In this document: in pieces, positions 18,374 through 26,588 of the stretch
How the letters are laid out: each line of letters opens with the position of its first letter
Position numbering within the stretch: position 1 is the stretch's first letter
NCBI RefSeq assembly: GCF_009392895.1
Contig: NZ_CP045488.1
Location: 1,364,001-1,428,000 of the forward strand
DNA length: 64,000 nucleotides
DNA from: Natronorubrum aibiense
GTDB taxonomy: Archaea; Halobacteriota; Halobacteria; Halobacteriales; Natrialbaceae
Direction: 5' to 3'
Position numbers and translations under genes: made by a program
The notes under the pieces: model-generated
What the model saw: only the letters and a program-made list of their open reading frames with translations
Told to the model about the DNA's origin: nothing
Database searches by the model: none

Positions 18374-18400
18374 TTGCCGCCGGCCTCAAATTCGAGAACT

Positions 18401-20485
18401 GTGACAACTGCCGTCGGCCGGACGATCGTCCTCGTGGTACTTCTGGTCTGTCTCCCGCTTACTGCAGTCGGTGGCGCGGTTGCAGCTCCAGCTGACAGCA
18501 CCAACGAACGCGTTGCGTTCCAGCAGGACACGCCGGACGATGGGTCCGAGGACAACGAAACTGTCCGGCATCAGAATCCCGACGAGTACGATGAAGACGG
18601 CGATAGCGAGGCAACTGAACGCTGGCTCTCCGACTGGATGTCGAGTCAACTCGAGGGTAGCGCCGTCGAACTCAGTGAGGGCGAGTATGACCTCGCACGC
18701 GAGTACGTCGATGAGGAGTACCGTGACCGATTCGAGCAGTACGTCGACGTGGCCGGCGATACCGAGAGTGGAGCGAACAACTCCTACGAGGAGGCCCAGA
18801 ACGAACAAGAAGAGTTGACGGATTCAGTCGAAGAGTACCAGGACCTCAAATCCCAGTACGAGGCCTCACGCGAGACAGGTAATGAAGAGCGCGCCCGTGA
18901 ACTCGCTCGCGAACTCGAGGTGCTTTCAAACGACATCGAATCGTCGAGTCAGCAACTCCAGGACCACTACGGTGCCATCAGCGAAGACGAAGATATCGAT
19001 CTGTCCGACGCAAGTGCTGCGATCGAAACCGTCAATCAGGACGTTCAGACCGAACAGGAAGTAATTCGCGAATCGGAGTTTGTCGAAACCGAACTGACCA
19101 TCGAGCCGACGAATACGGACATCTCGTTTACCGAGCCGCTCGTTGGAACCGGTGAGTTGCGAACGGCAGATGGCGAGCCGATTGCGAACGAGGAGATCCG
19201 TCTCGATATCGGCAACCAAACGATTCAGGCTGAGACAGACGGCGCTGGATCGTTCGACTTCGAGTACCGACCGATCTCCGCCCCGCTGTCTGCAGAGACA
19301 GTGACGGTTCGGTACGCCCCGGAGACACAGTCGGTCTATTTCGGCAGTGAAACTGACGTGGCGGTTTCGATCGAACAGGTTGAGCCAACGATCACTGCGC
19401 CAGTCGTCGATCCCGAACAAGTGGCGTTCGGTGATGAGCTTGTCGTCGAATCCGAACTATACGTCGATGGTGTACCAGTCGATGGTGTGCCCCTCTCGGT
19501 TTCGAGTGGTGGCGAATTCCTGGGCGTCACCGAAACCGTAAATGGATCGTTCACGGGATCCGCGACAGTTCCTGCCGGCATCTCTGCTGGTGAGCAGTCG
19601 GTGCGAGTTGCACTCCCCTTCGAAGACCGAGCGCTCGCAAGCACTGAGGCAGAAACGACAGTAACGGTGACGGAAACTGAGCCTGATCTCTCCATCTCTG
19701 CGAGTCAGACCGACAACAGTGAGGTGGCGGTCAACGGAACACTCGAGGCAGCCGGCAACGGCGTCGGAGCCCAATCAGTACAGTTGCTCGTCGATGGAGA
19801 AGTCCTCGAGACGGTTACGACCGACGAGACTGGCGCGTTCACTGGCTCGGTTTCGCTGCCCGAAGGGACGACCGCGGGTGATGTTCAACTCGTTGCCGTC
19901 TACGACGACGATGGGACAAACCTAGCACGAACGGAGGCTGCGACGACGGTTTCGCTCTCGAGTGCCAGTAACAGCAGCGCTTTCTTGCCGACGTGGATGT
20001 GGCTCGTACTCGGACTATCTGTTGTCGTGGCTGGTGTGGCTGGCGTCTACTGGTATCGCGATCGGACGGAGTCGACATCACCATCTGACAGTCAAGCCGA
20101 CGAGAGCGACCCAGTGGCGACTGTTGACTCGGTCGAGTCATCGTCGCTCTCTCAGGCACTGCTGTCACAGGCTGCCACGCAACTCTCGCGTGGTGATGCC
20201 GATGGAGCGGTCCAAAACGGCTACGCGGCAGTCCGCACACATCTCGAGTCCCAACTTGAGATAGCCGGTGCGCTCACTCACTGGGAGTTCTATCGACAGT
20301 ACCGCGAGCGCGACCCGGCTTCCGCGGATTCAGTCACCACGCTCCGGGACGTCACAGAAGGGTACGAACAGGCGACATTCGGCCGCGAGGGAATCTCTGA
20401 ACACGACGCCGAGACCGTTCTCGAGCGCGCGCGAGCGCTGTGTGGGCTCGAGGAGACTACTTCGACCAGTCCGGCAGACGATTAG
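18401..20485 (+). CDS. DUF4129 domain membrane protein with Ig-like repeats
   Basis: About 694 residues from the GTG at 18401; an in-frame TTG at 18374 would add nine. A signal sequence (VLVVLLVCLPLTAVGG) is followed by an acidic helical region with coiled-coil character (about 110-225), then three or four beta-sandwich repeats (about 230-520). One membrane helix follows (WMWLVLGLSVVVAGVAGVYW) and a cytoplasmic DUF4129 domain at the C-terminus (LSRGDADGAVQNGYAAVRTH, ALTHWEFYRQ). DUF4129 domains usually end transglutaminase-like proteins coded beside MoxR and DUF58; here the transglutaminase core is absent. It is probably the detached partner of the DUF4350/MoxR/DUF58 genes. Confidence 0.83.
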   Translation: MTTAVGRTIVLVVLLVCLPLTAVGGAVAAPADSTNERVAFQQDTPDDGSEDNETVRHQNPDEYDEDGDSEATERWLSDWMSSQLEGSAVELSEGEYDLAREYVDEEYRDRFEQYVDVAGDTESGANNSYEEAQNEQEELTDSVEEYQDLKSQYEASRETGNEERARELARELEVLSNDIESSSQQLQDHYGAISEDEDIDLSDASAAIETVNQDVQTEQEVIRESEFVETELTIEPTNTDISFTEPLVGTGELRTADGEPIANEEIRLDIGNQTIQAETDGAGSFDFEYRPISAPLSAETVTVRYAPETQSVYFGSETDVAVSIEQVEPTITAPVVDPEQVAFGDELVVESELYVDGVPVDGVPLSVSSGGEFLGVTETVNGSFTGSATVPAGISAGEQSVRVALPFEDRALASTEAETTVTVTETEPDLSISASQTDNSEVAVNGTLEAAGNGVGAQSVQLLVDGEVLETVTTDETGAFTGSVSLPEGTTAGDVQLVAVYDDDGTNLARTEAATTVSLSSASNSSAFLPTWMWLVLGLSVVVAGVAGVYWYRDRTESTSPSDSQADESDPVATVDSVESSSLSQALLSQAATQLSRGDADGAVQNGYAAVRTHLESQLEIAGALTHWEFYRQYRERDPASADSVTTLRDVTEGYEQATFGREGISEHDAETVLERARALCGLEETTSTSPADD

Positions 20486-20625
20486 CTATCTGGTGCACCG
20501 TTGAAACCCTCGACAGATGATTGGTTTCAACGTCGGTACAGCCGCCCTTCTCCAGTGCCTCCCAGCAACAGCCGACCAGTCATTTAATCGCTCAGAGGGC
20601 TTATCACCAGCAGTAGAACCATCGA

Positions 20626-22284
20626 ATGCGCGAGCTCCGAGACATTGAGGGGTTGCATCCGCGAGATCTCACGCAACGTCAACGACTGTTAGTGACCTTC
20701 GTGGTCAGTCTCGGTGTGGTTGTCCTCTTTTATACGCTCGTTTACAACTGGGGGATGCAAGCGCTCGAAAATCGCCCCCAGTCTGTCTTTCGGTCGTTCC
20801 AGACAGTGATTGAGACGATGACAACGACCGGCTTCGGTGCGGATTCACCCTGGGCGACGCCGGTGATGAACGTCTTGATGGTGACGATCCAGTTGACCGG
20901 CGTCGTCATCGGGTTCGTCGCGCTGCGTGTCTTGGTCATCCCGCTGTTCGAGCAGACGCCGCTGAACCTTGCCGAGCGCCTCACAAGCAAAGCCGACCAC
21001 GTCGTCATCGCGGAGTACCAGCGCGACACCGACATGCTGCTCAACGAACTCGAGGAACTTGATATCGATTACGTCCTCATCGAATCCGACATAGAGGAGG
21101 CGAAGCAACTCTCGGATGACGGGTATCAGGCAATCAACGGCAATCCGGAGGATCGAGCCGACCTCGACCGTGCGACGATCGAGCGAGCGTCACTACTCAT
21201 CACCGACGCTGGCGATAAAACCGCGAGTATCGTCCTGACCGCGCTGGAGGCCAACGAGGACCTGCGGGTAATCAGTTTCACCGAGTCAACGCGCCATAAC
21301 GCAGCACTCGCGGAGGTTGGCGTCGACCGCAGCGTCGCTCCACACGCACTGATCGGCCGGCGACTGGCGGAGAAAGCGACGACGCCCGTCACGGTCGATG
21401 AATGGTCCGAAGAGGGTGAAATCGACATCCGTGAGATACTCGTCCGGCGGGATAGTCCGCTCCACGGCGTTCGGGTGCGTGACTCGCCGATAGCGAACCA
21501 CCCGAATCTGACTCTGGTCGCCGGGTGGTTTGACGGTGAGCTACGGCTGCCGCCGTCTCCCGACGACGAACTCACGCCTAACACCGTCCTGACCGTGGCT
21601 GGACCAGAGAACGAGATCGACGAGATGACGACCGAGATCGGCGACGTCCGATCGCGCCCCATCGCGCCCCCCTCGGAGGTGGTCGTCGCCGGCGTCGGCG
21701 AGGGCGGAACCGCCGCCGTCGAGGCGCTCCCGCCAGACGTCTCGGTGACGACCGTCGACCAATCGGAGGAGCGCGATCCCGACATCGTCGGTGATGTTAC
21801 CGAACCCGAAACGCTCCGCAAAGCCGGCATCGACGATGCCTCGGCGCTGGTCGTCACCGTCGACGACGATTCGACCGCATTGATGACCATCGCCGTCGCC
21901 CGCTCGCTCTCCAGCAGGGTGGAGATTCTCGCACGCGTGACCGATGGAGAGAAGACGAGGGCAGCGTTCAGAGCAGGTGCTGACTACGTCCTGTCCATCC
22001 AACGAGTGTCCGCTCGACTGGTCGCGGCGGAGATTCACGGTGAACATATCATGGATCCAGCGAGTCAGATCCGCTTCATTCGAGCCGACGCGGCTCCGTT
22101 CGCCGGCGAGACGGTGGCGGAGGTCCGTCGCGACACCGACCGTGATTGGACCGTAATCGGCGTCTCGCGCGACGAGGCTGTTCACACCGACGAACGTACC
22201 ACCATCAAGGCCGACGACGACGTGTTCGTCGCGGGAAGCGACGAGGCGATTCAGGAGTTCGAACGAACGGTCGCCACCTCGTGA
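20626..22284 (+). CDS. Two-TM potassium channel with two RCK (TrkA) modules
   Basis: 552 residues. TM1 about 21-41, a pore loop with the filter TTTGFGAD (66-73), TM2 about 81-107, then an RCK-N domain (HVVIAEYQRDTDMLLNELEE), a TrkA-C domain and a second RCK-N/TrkA-C pair (about 350-550). The first RCK dinucleotide motif is degenerate (VVIAEYQR rather than GxGxxG), while the second (VAGVGEGGTAAVE) is closer to consensus. The filter TTTGFG differs from the common TVGYG but is compatible with K+ channels. Likely role: regulated K+ flux, central to salt-in osmoadaptation. Confidence 0.9.
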   Translation: MRELRDIEGLHPRDLTQRQRLLVTFVVSLGVVVLFYTLVYNWGMQALENRPQSVFRSFQTVIETMTTTGFGADSPWATPVMNVLMVTIQLTGVVIGFVALRVLVIPLFEQTPLNLAERLTSKADHVVIAEYQRDTDMLLNELEELDIDYVLIESDIEEAKQLSDDGYQAINGNPEDRADLDRATIERASLLITDAGDKTASIVLTALEANEDLRVISFTESTRHNAALAEVGVDRSVAPHALIGRRLAEKATTPVTVDEWSEEGEIDIREILVRRDSPLHGVRVRDSPIANHPNLTLVAGWFDGELRLPPSPDDELTPNTVLTVAGPENEIDEMTTEIGDVRSRPIAPPSEVVVAGVGEGGTAAVEALPPDVSVTTVDQSEERDPDIVGDVTEPETLRKAGIDDASALVVTVDDDSTALMTIAVARSLSSRVEILARVTDGEKTRAAFRAGADYVLSIQRVSARLVAAEIHGEHIMDPASQIRFIRADAAPFAGETVAEVRRDTDRDWTVIGVSRDEAVHTDERTTIKADDDVFVAGSDEAIQEFERTVATS

Positions 22285-22331
22285 CTTCGGGGCTGTCGAA
22301 CTCATTCACTATCTTTAGTCAGCGAGAGAAT

Positions 22332-22370
22332 CCCGTCCTGAAGCCGAGAGACGCGAGGCTGAAGGGCGGG
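22332..22370 (+). other. GC-rich two-tier stem-loop after the channel gene
   Basis: CCCGTCCT pairs with AGGGCGGG (one G-T wobble), and inside it AGCC pairs with GGCT around an 11-base loop. It lies 48 bases after the channel stop. Flanking strings (gagagaatcc before, cgtgaatcgcgtcac after) resemble IS200/IS605 right ends. It may be transposon-end debris, a terminator, or both. Confidence 0.45.
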
Positions 22371-22465
22371 CGTGAATCGCGTCACTCGATTACACAACTA
22401 CCGACGAATGCTGACTGGATATTCCACGCCAATCCATACCATTAAAGAGAGTCACCTGCACGAAT

Positions 22466-22825
22466 TCACAACTCAATTGGTTCGTCGAGATTCGGATCGG
22501 TACCGAGGATTGCAGATAGATGGGGCTGTAGCTGGTCGAACTGTTCCGTTGGTTCCACGAGTTGACGTTCCGAATCGTATTCGATGACCCCTGCCGATTC
22601 TAACTTTGGAATGTGCGTGTGGGATAGCGAGGACTGAATCTCCGTTAGCACCTCTTCAGAAGCTTCGGTAACTGGTGTATGATGATTATAGTTGAGAATC
22701 GTACTCCTGAGGTCATTCACCGTCAACGAACGCTGTTCTTCTGCGAGTACCGCGAGGATGATGCGACGATGCTCATCTCCACACACGTCGAGCACCGTGT
22801 CGAATGCGATGGGATTTTCGCTCAT
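22466..22825 (-). CDS. DUF7344-type winged-helix regulator
   Basis: 119 residues. The opening FDTVLDVCGDEHRRIILAVL and the middle SLSHTHIPKLESAGVIEYD are the hallmarks of a large haloarchaeal winged-helix family now listed as DUF7344, in which the second block is the recognition helix plus wing. Such proteins are small DNA-binding regulators with mostly unknown targets. It lies 59 bases downstream of the HTH-10 regulator, same strand, possibly co-transcribed. Confidence 0.82.
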   Translation of the reverse strand: MSENPIAFDTVLDVCGDEHRRIILAVLAEEQRSLTVNDLRSTILNYNHHTPVTEASEEVLTEIQSSLSHTHIPKLESAGVIEYDSERQLVEPTEQFDQLQPHLSAILGTDPNLDEPIEL

Positions 22826-22884
22826 TAGATCATCTTCAGACGACCTGCCCGGATCACCTCCACTTTTTAGTATCCAACACGCTT

Positions 22885-23556
22885 TTAAGTCCTCTGTTGA
22901 GAGGGAGCCGATATGTCGGATAATGTCTCCCCGAGGATGTGCTTAATTCCGCGCCGGAGTCTGGATGCGACGGCCTGCTGTGAGATGCCGAGTTCGTCGC
23001 CGATTTCTTCCATCGTTGTCTCGCGCGGGGATTCGAAGTAGCCGCGCTCGTAGGCCAGCACCAGCGCCTCTTGCTGGGTGTCGGTCAGCGCCGCCTCGGT
23101 ACCCGTCTCGACCGGCGTGAGCGCGTGCAGCTCCGTGAGCGTGAGCTGGATATCCAACTCTCGACAACGGGATTGAAAATCAGCAATATCGCTACGGGTG
23201 TCACCACGAATATCGAACGTCCACTGCTTGTCCGTCCCGACGGCTTCGATGAGCGCGACCTGCGTCTCCGTCAGCGTGGTTAACACGTCGTCGTAATCCA
23301 CCGCCCATTCGACGCGTAACAGATGCTCGTCTTCGACGGAGTCGATGAACTGGATTCGCTTCACGCCGGGATGCTCCGAGAACGCATCTTCGACATCGTC
23401 AACTGTGGTTCCCCGAACCCAGAAGTAGGGGATCACCACCTCTTGAGCGGGGATGATCCGCTCCAGTTCGATCGACACATCTGGCAGTTGTTCGAACAAC
23501 GTCCCCAGCGGGAACTCATCCGATGGAACCGCAAAGGAAGCCTCTGTAGCCATCAT
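22885..23556 (-). CDS. Bacterio-opsin-activator-type HTH-10 regulator
   Basis: 223 residues. The N-terminal half (about 1-150) has the fold-defining pattern of the Bat GAF/HTH-associated domain (FEQLPDVSIELERIIPAQ, VEDAFSEHPGVKRIQFID). The C-terminal HTH-10 domain carries LTDTQQEALVLAYERGYFES and ISQQAVASRLRRGIKHIL, the sigma-70-region-4-like reading helix of Bat-family proteins. No separate sensor (PAS) domain. The target is unknown; co-orientation with the DUF7344 gene suggests a joint regulatory pair. Confidence 0.9.
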   Translation of the reverse strand: MMATEASFAVPSDEFPLGTLFEQLPDVSIELERIIPAQEVVIPYFWVRGTTVDDVEDAFSEHPGVKRIQFIDSVEDEHLLRVEWAVDYDDVLTTLTETQVALIEAVGTDKQWTFDIRGDTRSDIADFQSRCRELDIQLTLTELHALTPVETGTEAALTDTQQEALVLAYERGYFESPRETTMEEIGDELGISQQAVASRLRRGIKHILGETLSDISAPSQQRT

Positions 23557-23715
23557 CCAATCCGTGGTGCCCTGAGCGTAAATACTCTCTACGGGACTGT
23601 GAGACTAAGTCACGAACATATTTTGCGTTTCGTGTTCGGCACCGACTCGATATATCTTTGCCCTGTACTTACCATTCCCTACGAGTCCAATAGGCGTGTG
23701 ACTGGTTCTATGACA

Positions 23716-23773
23716 CGCTAAGTCAAGCGAATCGAAGATTCGCGTACCTCGTAAATCTCCGATTTGCTTAGCG
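23716..23773 (-). other. Branched stem structure next to a TnpB relic
   Basis: CGCTAAG (23716-23722) pairs perfectly with CTTAGCG (23767-23773). Inside lie two more stems: GCGAATC-gaa-GATTCGC (23727-23743) and AAATC-tcc-GATTT (23753-23765). The result is a three-way junction in 58 bases. It lies just beyond the 3' side of the TnpB remnant on the same strand, where IS200/IS605 elements encode the right-end (omega/reRNA) structure. Confidence 0.5.
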
Positions 23774-23799
23774 TTGGGATATTACGGTTTGCAGTCCAC

Positions 23800-24000
23800 C
23801 ACTTGGTCACGTGGTAAGAATCAGCGTGGCAAGTCATCAGGTAGACTTCGGGCTGTGCCAACCAGCCGGTACTCCTATCCTCGCCGAAACTGGTCGAAGA
23901 CTCGGAGTTACTTGTGTTGATGTCGAGACGGATGTTCTCCGCCACGTTCACGTCAGCATTGAATGCCGTATCATACCCCTCACAGACGTTTATCAGGGAA
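23800..24000 (-). pseudogene. TnpB (IS1341-type, IS200/IS605 family) C-terminal relic
   Basis: The minus-strand frame contains GYDTAFNADVNVAENIRLD, equivalent to the last zinc-ribbon/RuvC-III block of TnpB (where a GY-x-ADxNAAxNI pattern holds the last catalytic Asp). After it comes GEDRSTGWLAQPEVYL, the standard tail of haloarchaeal TnpB proteins. The paired CxxC of the ribbon is disrupted and everything upstream is missing. It is therefore an inactive remnant, pushed up against the start of the DUF1616 gene on the opposite strand. Confidence 0.65.
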
Positions 24001-24114
24001 AATCTCGAGGGAGAACGCTGCCTGCGGTGGTTTATGTCCGCATTTCCGCTCTGTTTGTCAAGTCCAAGCCGTGACCGGTTTCCTTTTATTGATGTCATTG
24101 TTACGTAGGGACGA

Positions 24115-25218
24115 ATGGTTGATTCGCGTTCGCTGGTGGCCATGCTTCCGCGACCAGTGCGGACGCTTCCGGCCGACCTCGCTGCCGTTCTCGTGGTCTT
24201 GATTCTGACGAACGTCGCCGTGCTCGCACCAGTTATTCGAGAGACTCCGCTTCGGGTGCCGCTCGGGCTCGCGTTCGTTCTTTTCGTGCCCGGCTACGCG
24301 TTTATTGCAGCACTCTTTCCCGAAGCCGGTGTGTCTCCAACCGCCGAGGAGGACCTCGAGTCCAGTGGAGATGACGACAGCGGCGGGCTGATACAGTCAA
24401 GGGTGCTTGACCGTGATCGTTCGGGGATCGACGGGATCGAACGGGTTGCGCTGTCGTTTGGGCTTAGTATCGCGATCACACCGTTGCTCGGGCTCGTGTT
24501 GAACTTCACGCCGTGGGGAATCAGACTGGTTCCGATCATGGTTACCGTAAGCGCCTTTACCGCGGTTGCGACCGCCGTCGCCGCCGTTCGTCGGTGGGAA
24601 CTGCCAGAGGACGAGCGGTTCCATGTTCCCTATCGTGAGTGGTATGCCGCCGGCCGGTCGGAACTGCTCGAGCCGGATACTCGAGGTGACGCCGTCCTGA
24701 ACGTGATCTTGGTTCTCTCGGTGATGCTGGCCATCGGAACTGTCAGCTACGCGGTCGTGGTGCCTCCTGAGGGAGAACAGTTCTCCGCCGTGTATGTTCT
24801 AGGCGAAGATGATGATGGTGAACTCGTCGCCGATAACTATCCAACCAATTTTACCCAAGGTGAGAGTCAGGAGATCGTTCTCGGTGTCGACAATCACGAA
24901 CACCGAACCGTCGACTACACCGTCGTCCTCGTCGAACAACGGGTGTCTACTGAGACCAACGAGACTGTCAACGACGATGGCGAAACGGTCGTCGAAAACG
25001 AGACTGTTGTCGAAGAGCAACGCGAACTCGATCGCTTCGAGACGCAGTTGGCTCACAACGAAAGCTGGCACCATCCTCACGATATAGAGCCGACGATGAC
25101 TGGCGAGGATATCCGGCTCGTCTGGCTGCTCTATCCCGACGGTGAGGTCCCCGAGGAGCCGTCGATGGAGAGCACCGAATACTCTGTTCACCTCTGGGTC
25201 GACGTTAGCGCTGAGTGA
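24115..25218 (+). CDS. DUF1616 domain membrane protein
   Basis: 367 residues. Two N-terminal helices with VLVVLILTNVAVLAP and the diagnostic FVLFVPGYAFIAALFPEAG define the DUF1616 family. Further helices lie near 118-135, 141-160 and 198-220. The C-terminal half is an extracytoplasmic beta-rich domain (about 225-367) with several N-X-T sequons. DUF1616 genes often lie beside sugar-nucleotide and surface-glycan genes in haloarchaea; here the glmU-like gene follows, 194 bases downstream. Function not established. Confidence 0.85.
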   Translation: MVDSRSLVAMLPRPVRTLPADLAAVLVVLILTNVAVLAPVIRETPLRVPLGLAFVLFVPGYAFIAALFPEAGVSPTAEEDLESSGDDDSGGLIQSRVLDRDRSGIDGIERVALSFGLSIAITPLLGLVLNFTPWGIRLVPIMVTVSAFTAVATAVAAVRRWELPEDERFHVPYREWYAAGRSELLEPDTRGDAVLNVILVLSVMLAIGTVSYAVVVPPEGEQFSAVYVLGEDDDGELVADNYPTNFTQGESQEIVLGVDNHEHRTVDYTVVLVEQRVSTETNETVNDDGETVVENETVVEEQRELDRFETQLAHNESWHHPHDIEPTMTGEDIRLVWLLYPDGEVPEEPSMESTEYSVHLWVDVSAE

Positions 25219-25350
25219 GACTGTCGAGTTGTGGCTTTCGACTGACCCGGTAGGCGAAACGTGGCAGGGATAACCATCAAGACGCCGTTCGTTGTGTTTC
25301 GAGGTGGGAGGGATCGTCGTTTTGGAGCGGAGGTCCGATCTCATAGCGGG

Positions 25351-25358
25351 TTTATAAC
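25351..25358 (+). promoter_or_regulatory. TATA-box candidate for the glmU-glmS operon
   Basis: The string TTTATAAC stands alone in a GC-rich background, 62 bases upstream of the ATG at 25413, and fits the haloarchaeal TATA consensus. A transcript starting about 25 bases downstream would carry a leader of roughly 35 bases. Confidence 0.4.
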
Positions 25359-25412
25359 TGGTGATTGAGAAAACCAATAGTAATAAGGGGATACTCTACA
25401 CGTAGTTGTCAT

Positions 25413-26588
25413 ATGGATTCTGTTTCCGCAGTCGTCCTCGCTGGCGGTGAAGGAGAACGACTCCGGCCGCTGACGCGCAATCGGCCGAAGCCGTTGCTTC
25501 CCGCCGCAACGACGCCGATCCTCGAGCACGTATTCGATCAACTGCTCGAGGCCGGCGTCACCGAGATCACCGTTGTCGTCGGCTACGGCCGTAACCGCGT
25601 GCAGGCGTACTTCGGACCGACCTATCGGAACGTTCCGCTGACCTACGTCACCCAGAACCAACCACTTGGCAGCGGCCACGCGTTGCTGGCCGCTGAGTCC
25701 GAGGTCGACGGGACGACGCTCGTCGTCAATGGTGACCAGATTGTCGACAGCCAAATCATCAGTGACGTTCTCGAGGCACACGATAACGCGGCGGCAACAC
25801 TCGGATTGCTCAACCGGCGCGACATCGAATCCTACGGCGGCGTCCTTCTCGAGGACGGCGCTGTCACGGAACTCGTCGAAAATCCACAGGATGAGCGCGG
25901 GTACCGGTTCAACGCTGGTGTCTACGCCTTCGAGTCGGCAATCTTCGACGCGATTCGCGCTGCCGAGCCGCGTGCCGGCGAGCAGTCGCTGATCGACGGG
26001 ATCATCGAACTTCTCGAGTCAGGTGCTGATGTCCGTGGAGTCATTTCGGAGGGACTCTGGGTTGACGCTACCTATCCATGGGACTTACTCGACGTCTCGT
26101 TCGAACTGTTCGAGGCAGGACTCGTCGAAGGGGATTACGAAGACCCCAGCGCTGGTGCAATCCATGACTCGGCTGTCATCCGCGAGCCCGTCGTCATCGC
26201 GCCCGACTGTGAGATCGGTGCGGGAGCCGTCGTCGGTCCCTACGCGTGTCTCGGCGAAAACGTCACTGTCGGATCGAACGCGGTTGTCGAACGCAGTGTG
26301 ATCGATACGGACACGCGCATCGGTACGTCGGCGACCGTCGCCGACTGTGTGACCGGCGTCGGTGTGACGATCGGCAACGGAACGGTGATCCCCGGCGGTC
26401 CTGGCGACGTCCGCGTCGGTGACCGCGTCTTCGAAGGCGAATCGCTCGGCGCCTTGCTCGCTGACCGCGTTACCGATCAGGGTGGCTCGACGTACGTTCC
26501 TGGAACCGTCGTCGGACCGGAAGCCAACGTCGAGGCTGGGGCAACCGTTCGTGGCACCCTCCCAGAAGAGACGGAGGTGCGATCGTAA
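25413..26588 (+). CDS. glmU: Bifunctional sugar-1-phosphate nucleotidylyltransferase / acetyltransferase (GlmU-like)
   Basis: 391 residues from the ATG at 25413. An upstream frame start at 25365 would add 16 residues ahead of the conserved N-terminus and is less likely. The N-terminal nucleotidyltransferase domain opens with AVVLAGGEGERLRPLTRNRP and contains the metal-binding NGDQIVD. The C-terminal left-handed beta-helix has hexapeptide repeats (IAPDCEIGAGAVVGPYACLG) to the end. Archaeal homologs make UDP-GlcNAc from GlcN-1-P by acetylation and uridylylation. It overlaps glmS by one base (TAATG), so one operon makes the precursor and the product. Exact sugar specificity is inferred from this pairing. 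Confidence 0.9.
   Translation: MDSVSAVVLAGGEGERLRPLTRNRPKPLLPAATTPILEHVFDQLLEAGVTEITVVVGYGRNRVQAYFGPTYRNVPLTYVTQNQPLGSGHALLAAESEVDGTTLVVNGDQIVDSQIISDVLEAHDNAAATLGLLNRRDIESYGGVLLEDGAVTELVENPQDERGYRFNAGVYAFESAIFDAIRAAEPRAGEQSLIDGIIELLESGADVRGVISEGLWVDATYPWDLLDVSFELFEAGLVEGDYEDPSAGAIHDSAVIREPVVIAPDCEIGAGAVVGPYACLGENVTVGSNAVVERSVIDTDTRIGTSATVADCVTGVGVTIGNGTVIPGGPGDVRVGDRVFEGESLGALLADRVTDQGGSTYVPGTVVGPEANVEAGATVRGTLPEETEVRS

Noticed and set aside
18183-18407. Minus-strand frame of 74 codons before the DUF4129 gene
   Set aside because: No domain content; its region is better explained by inverted repeats and IS-end-like sequence.
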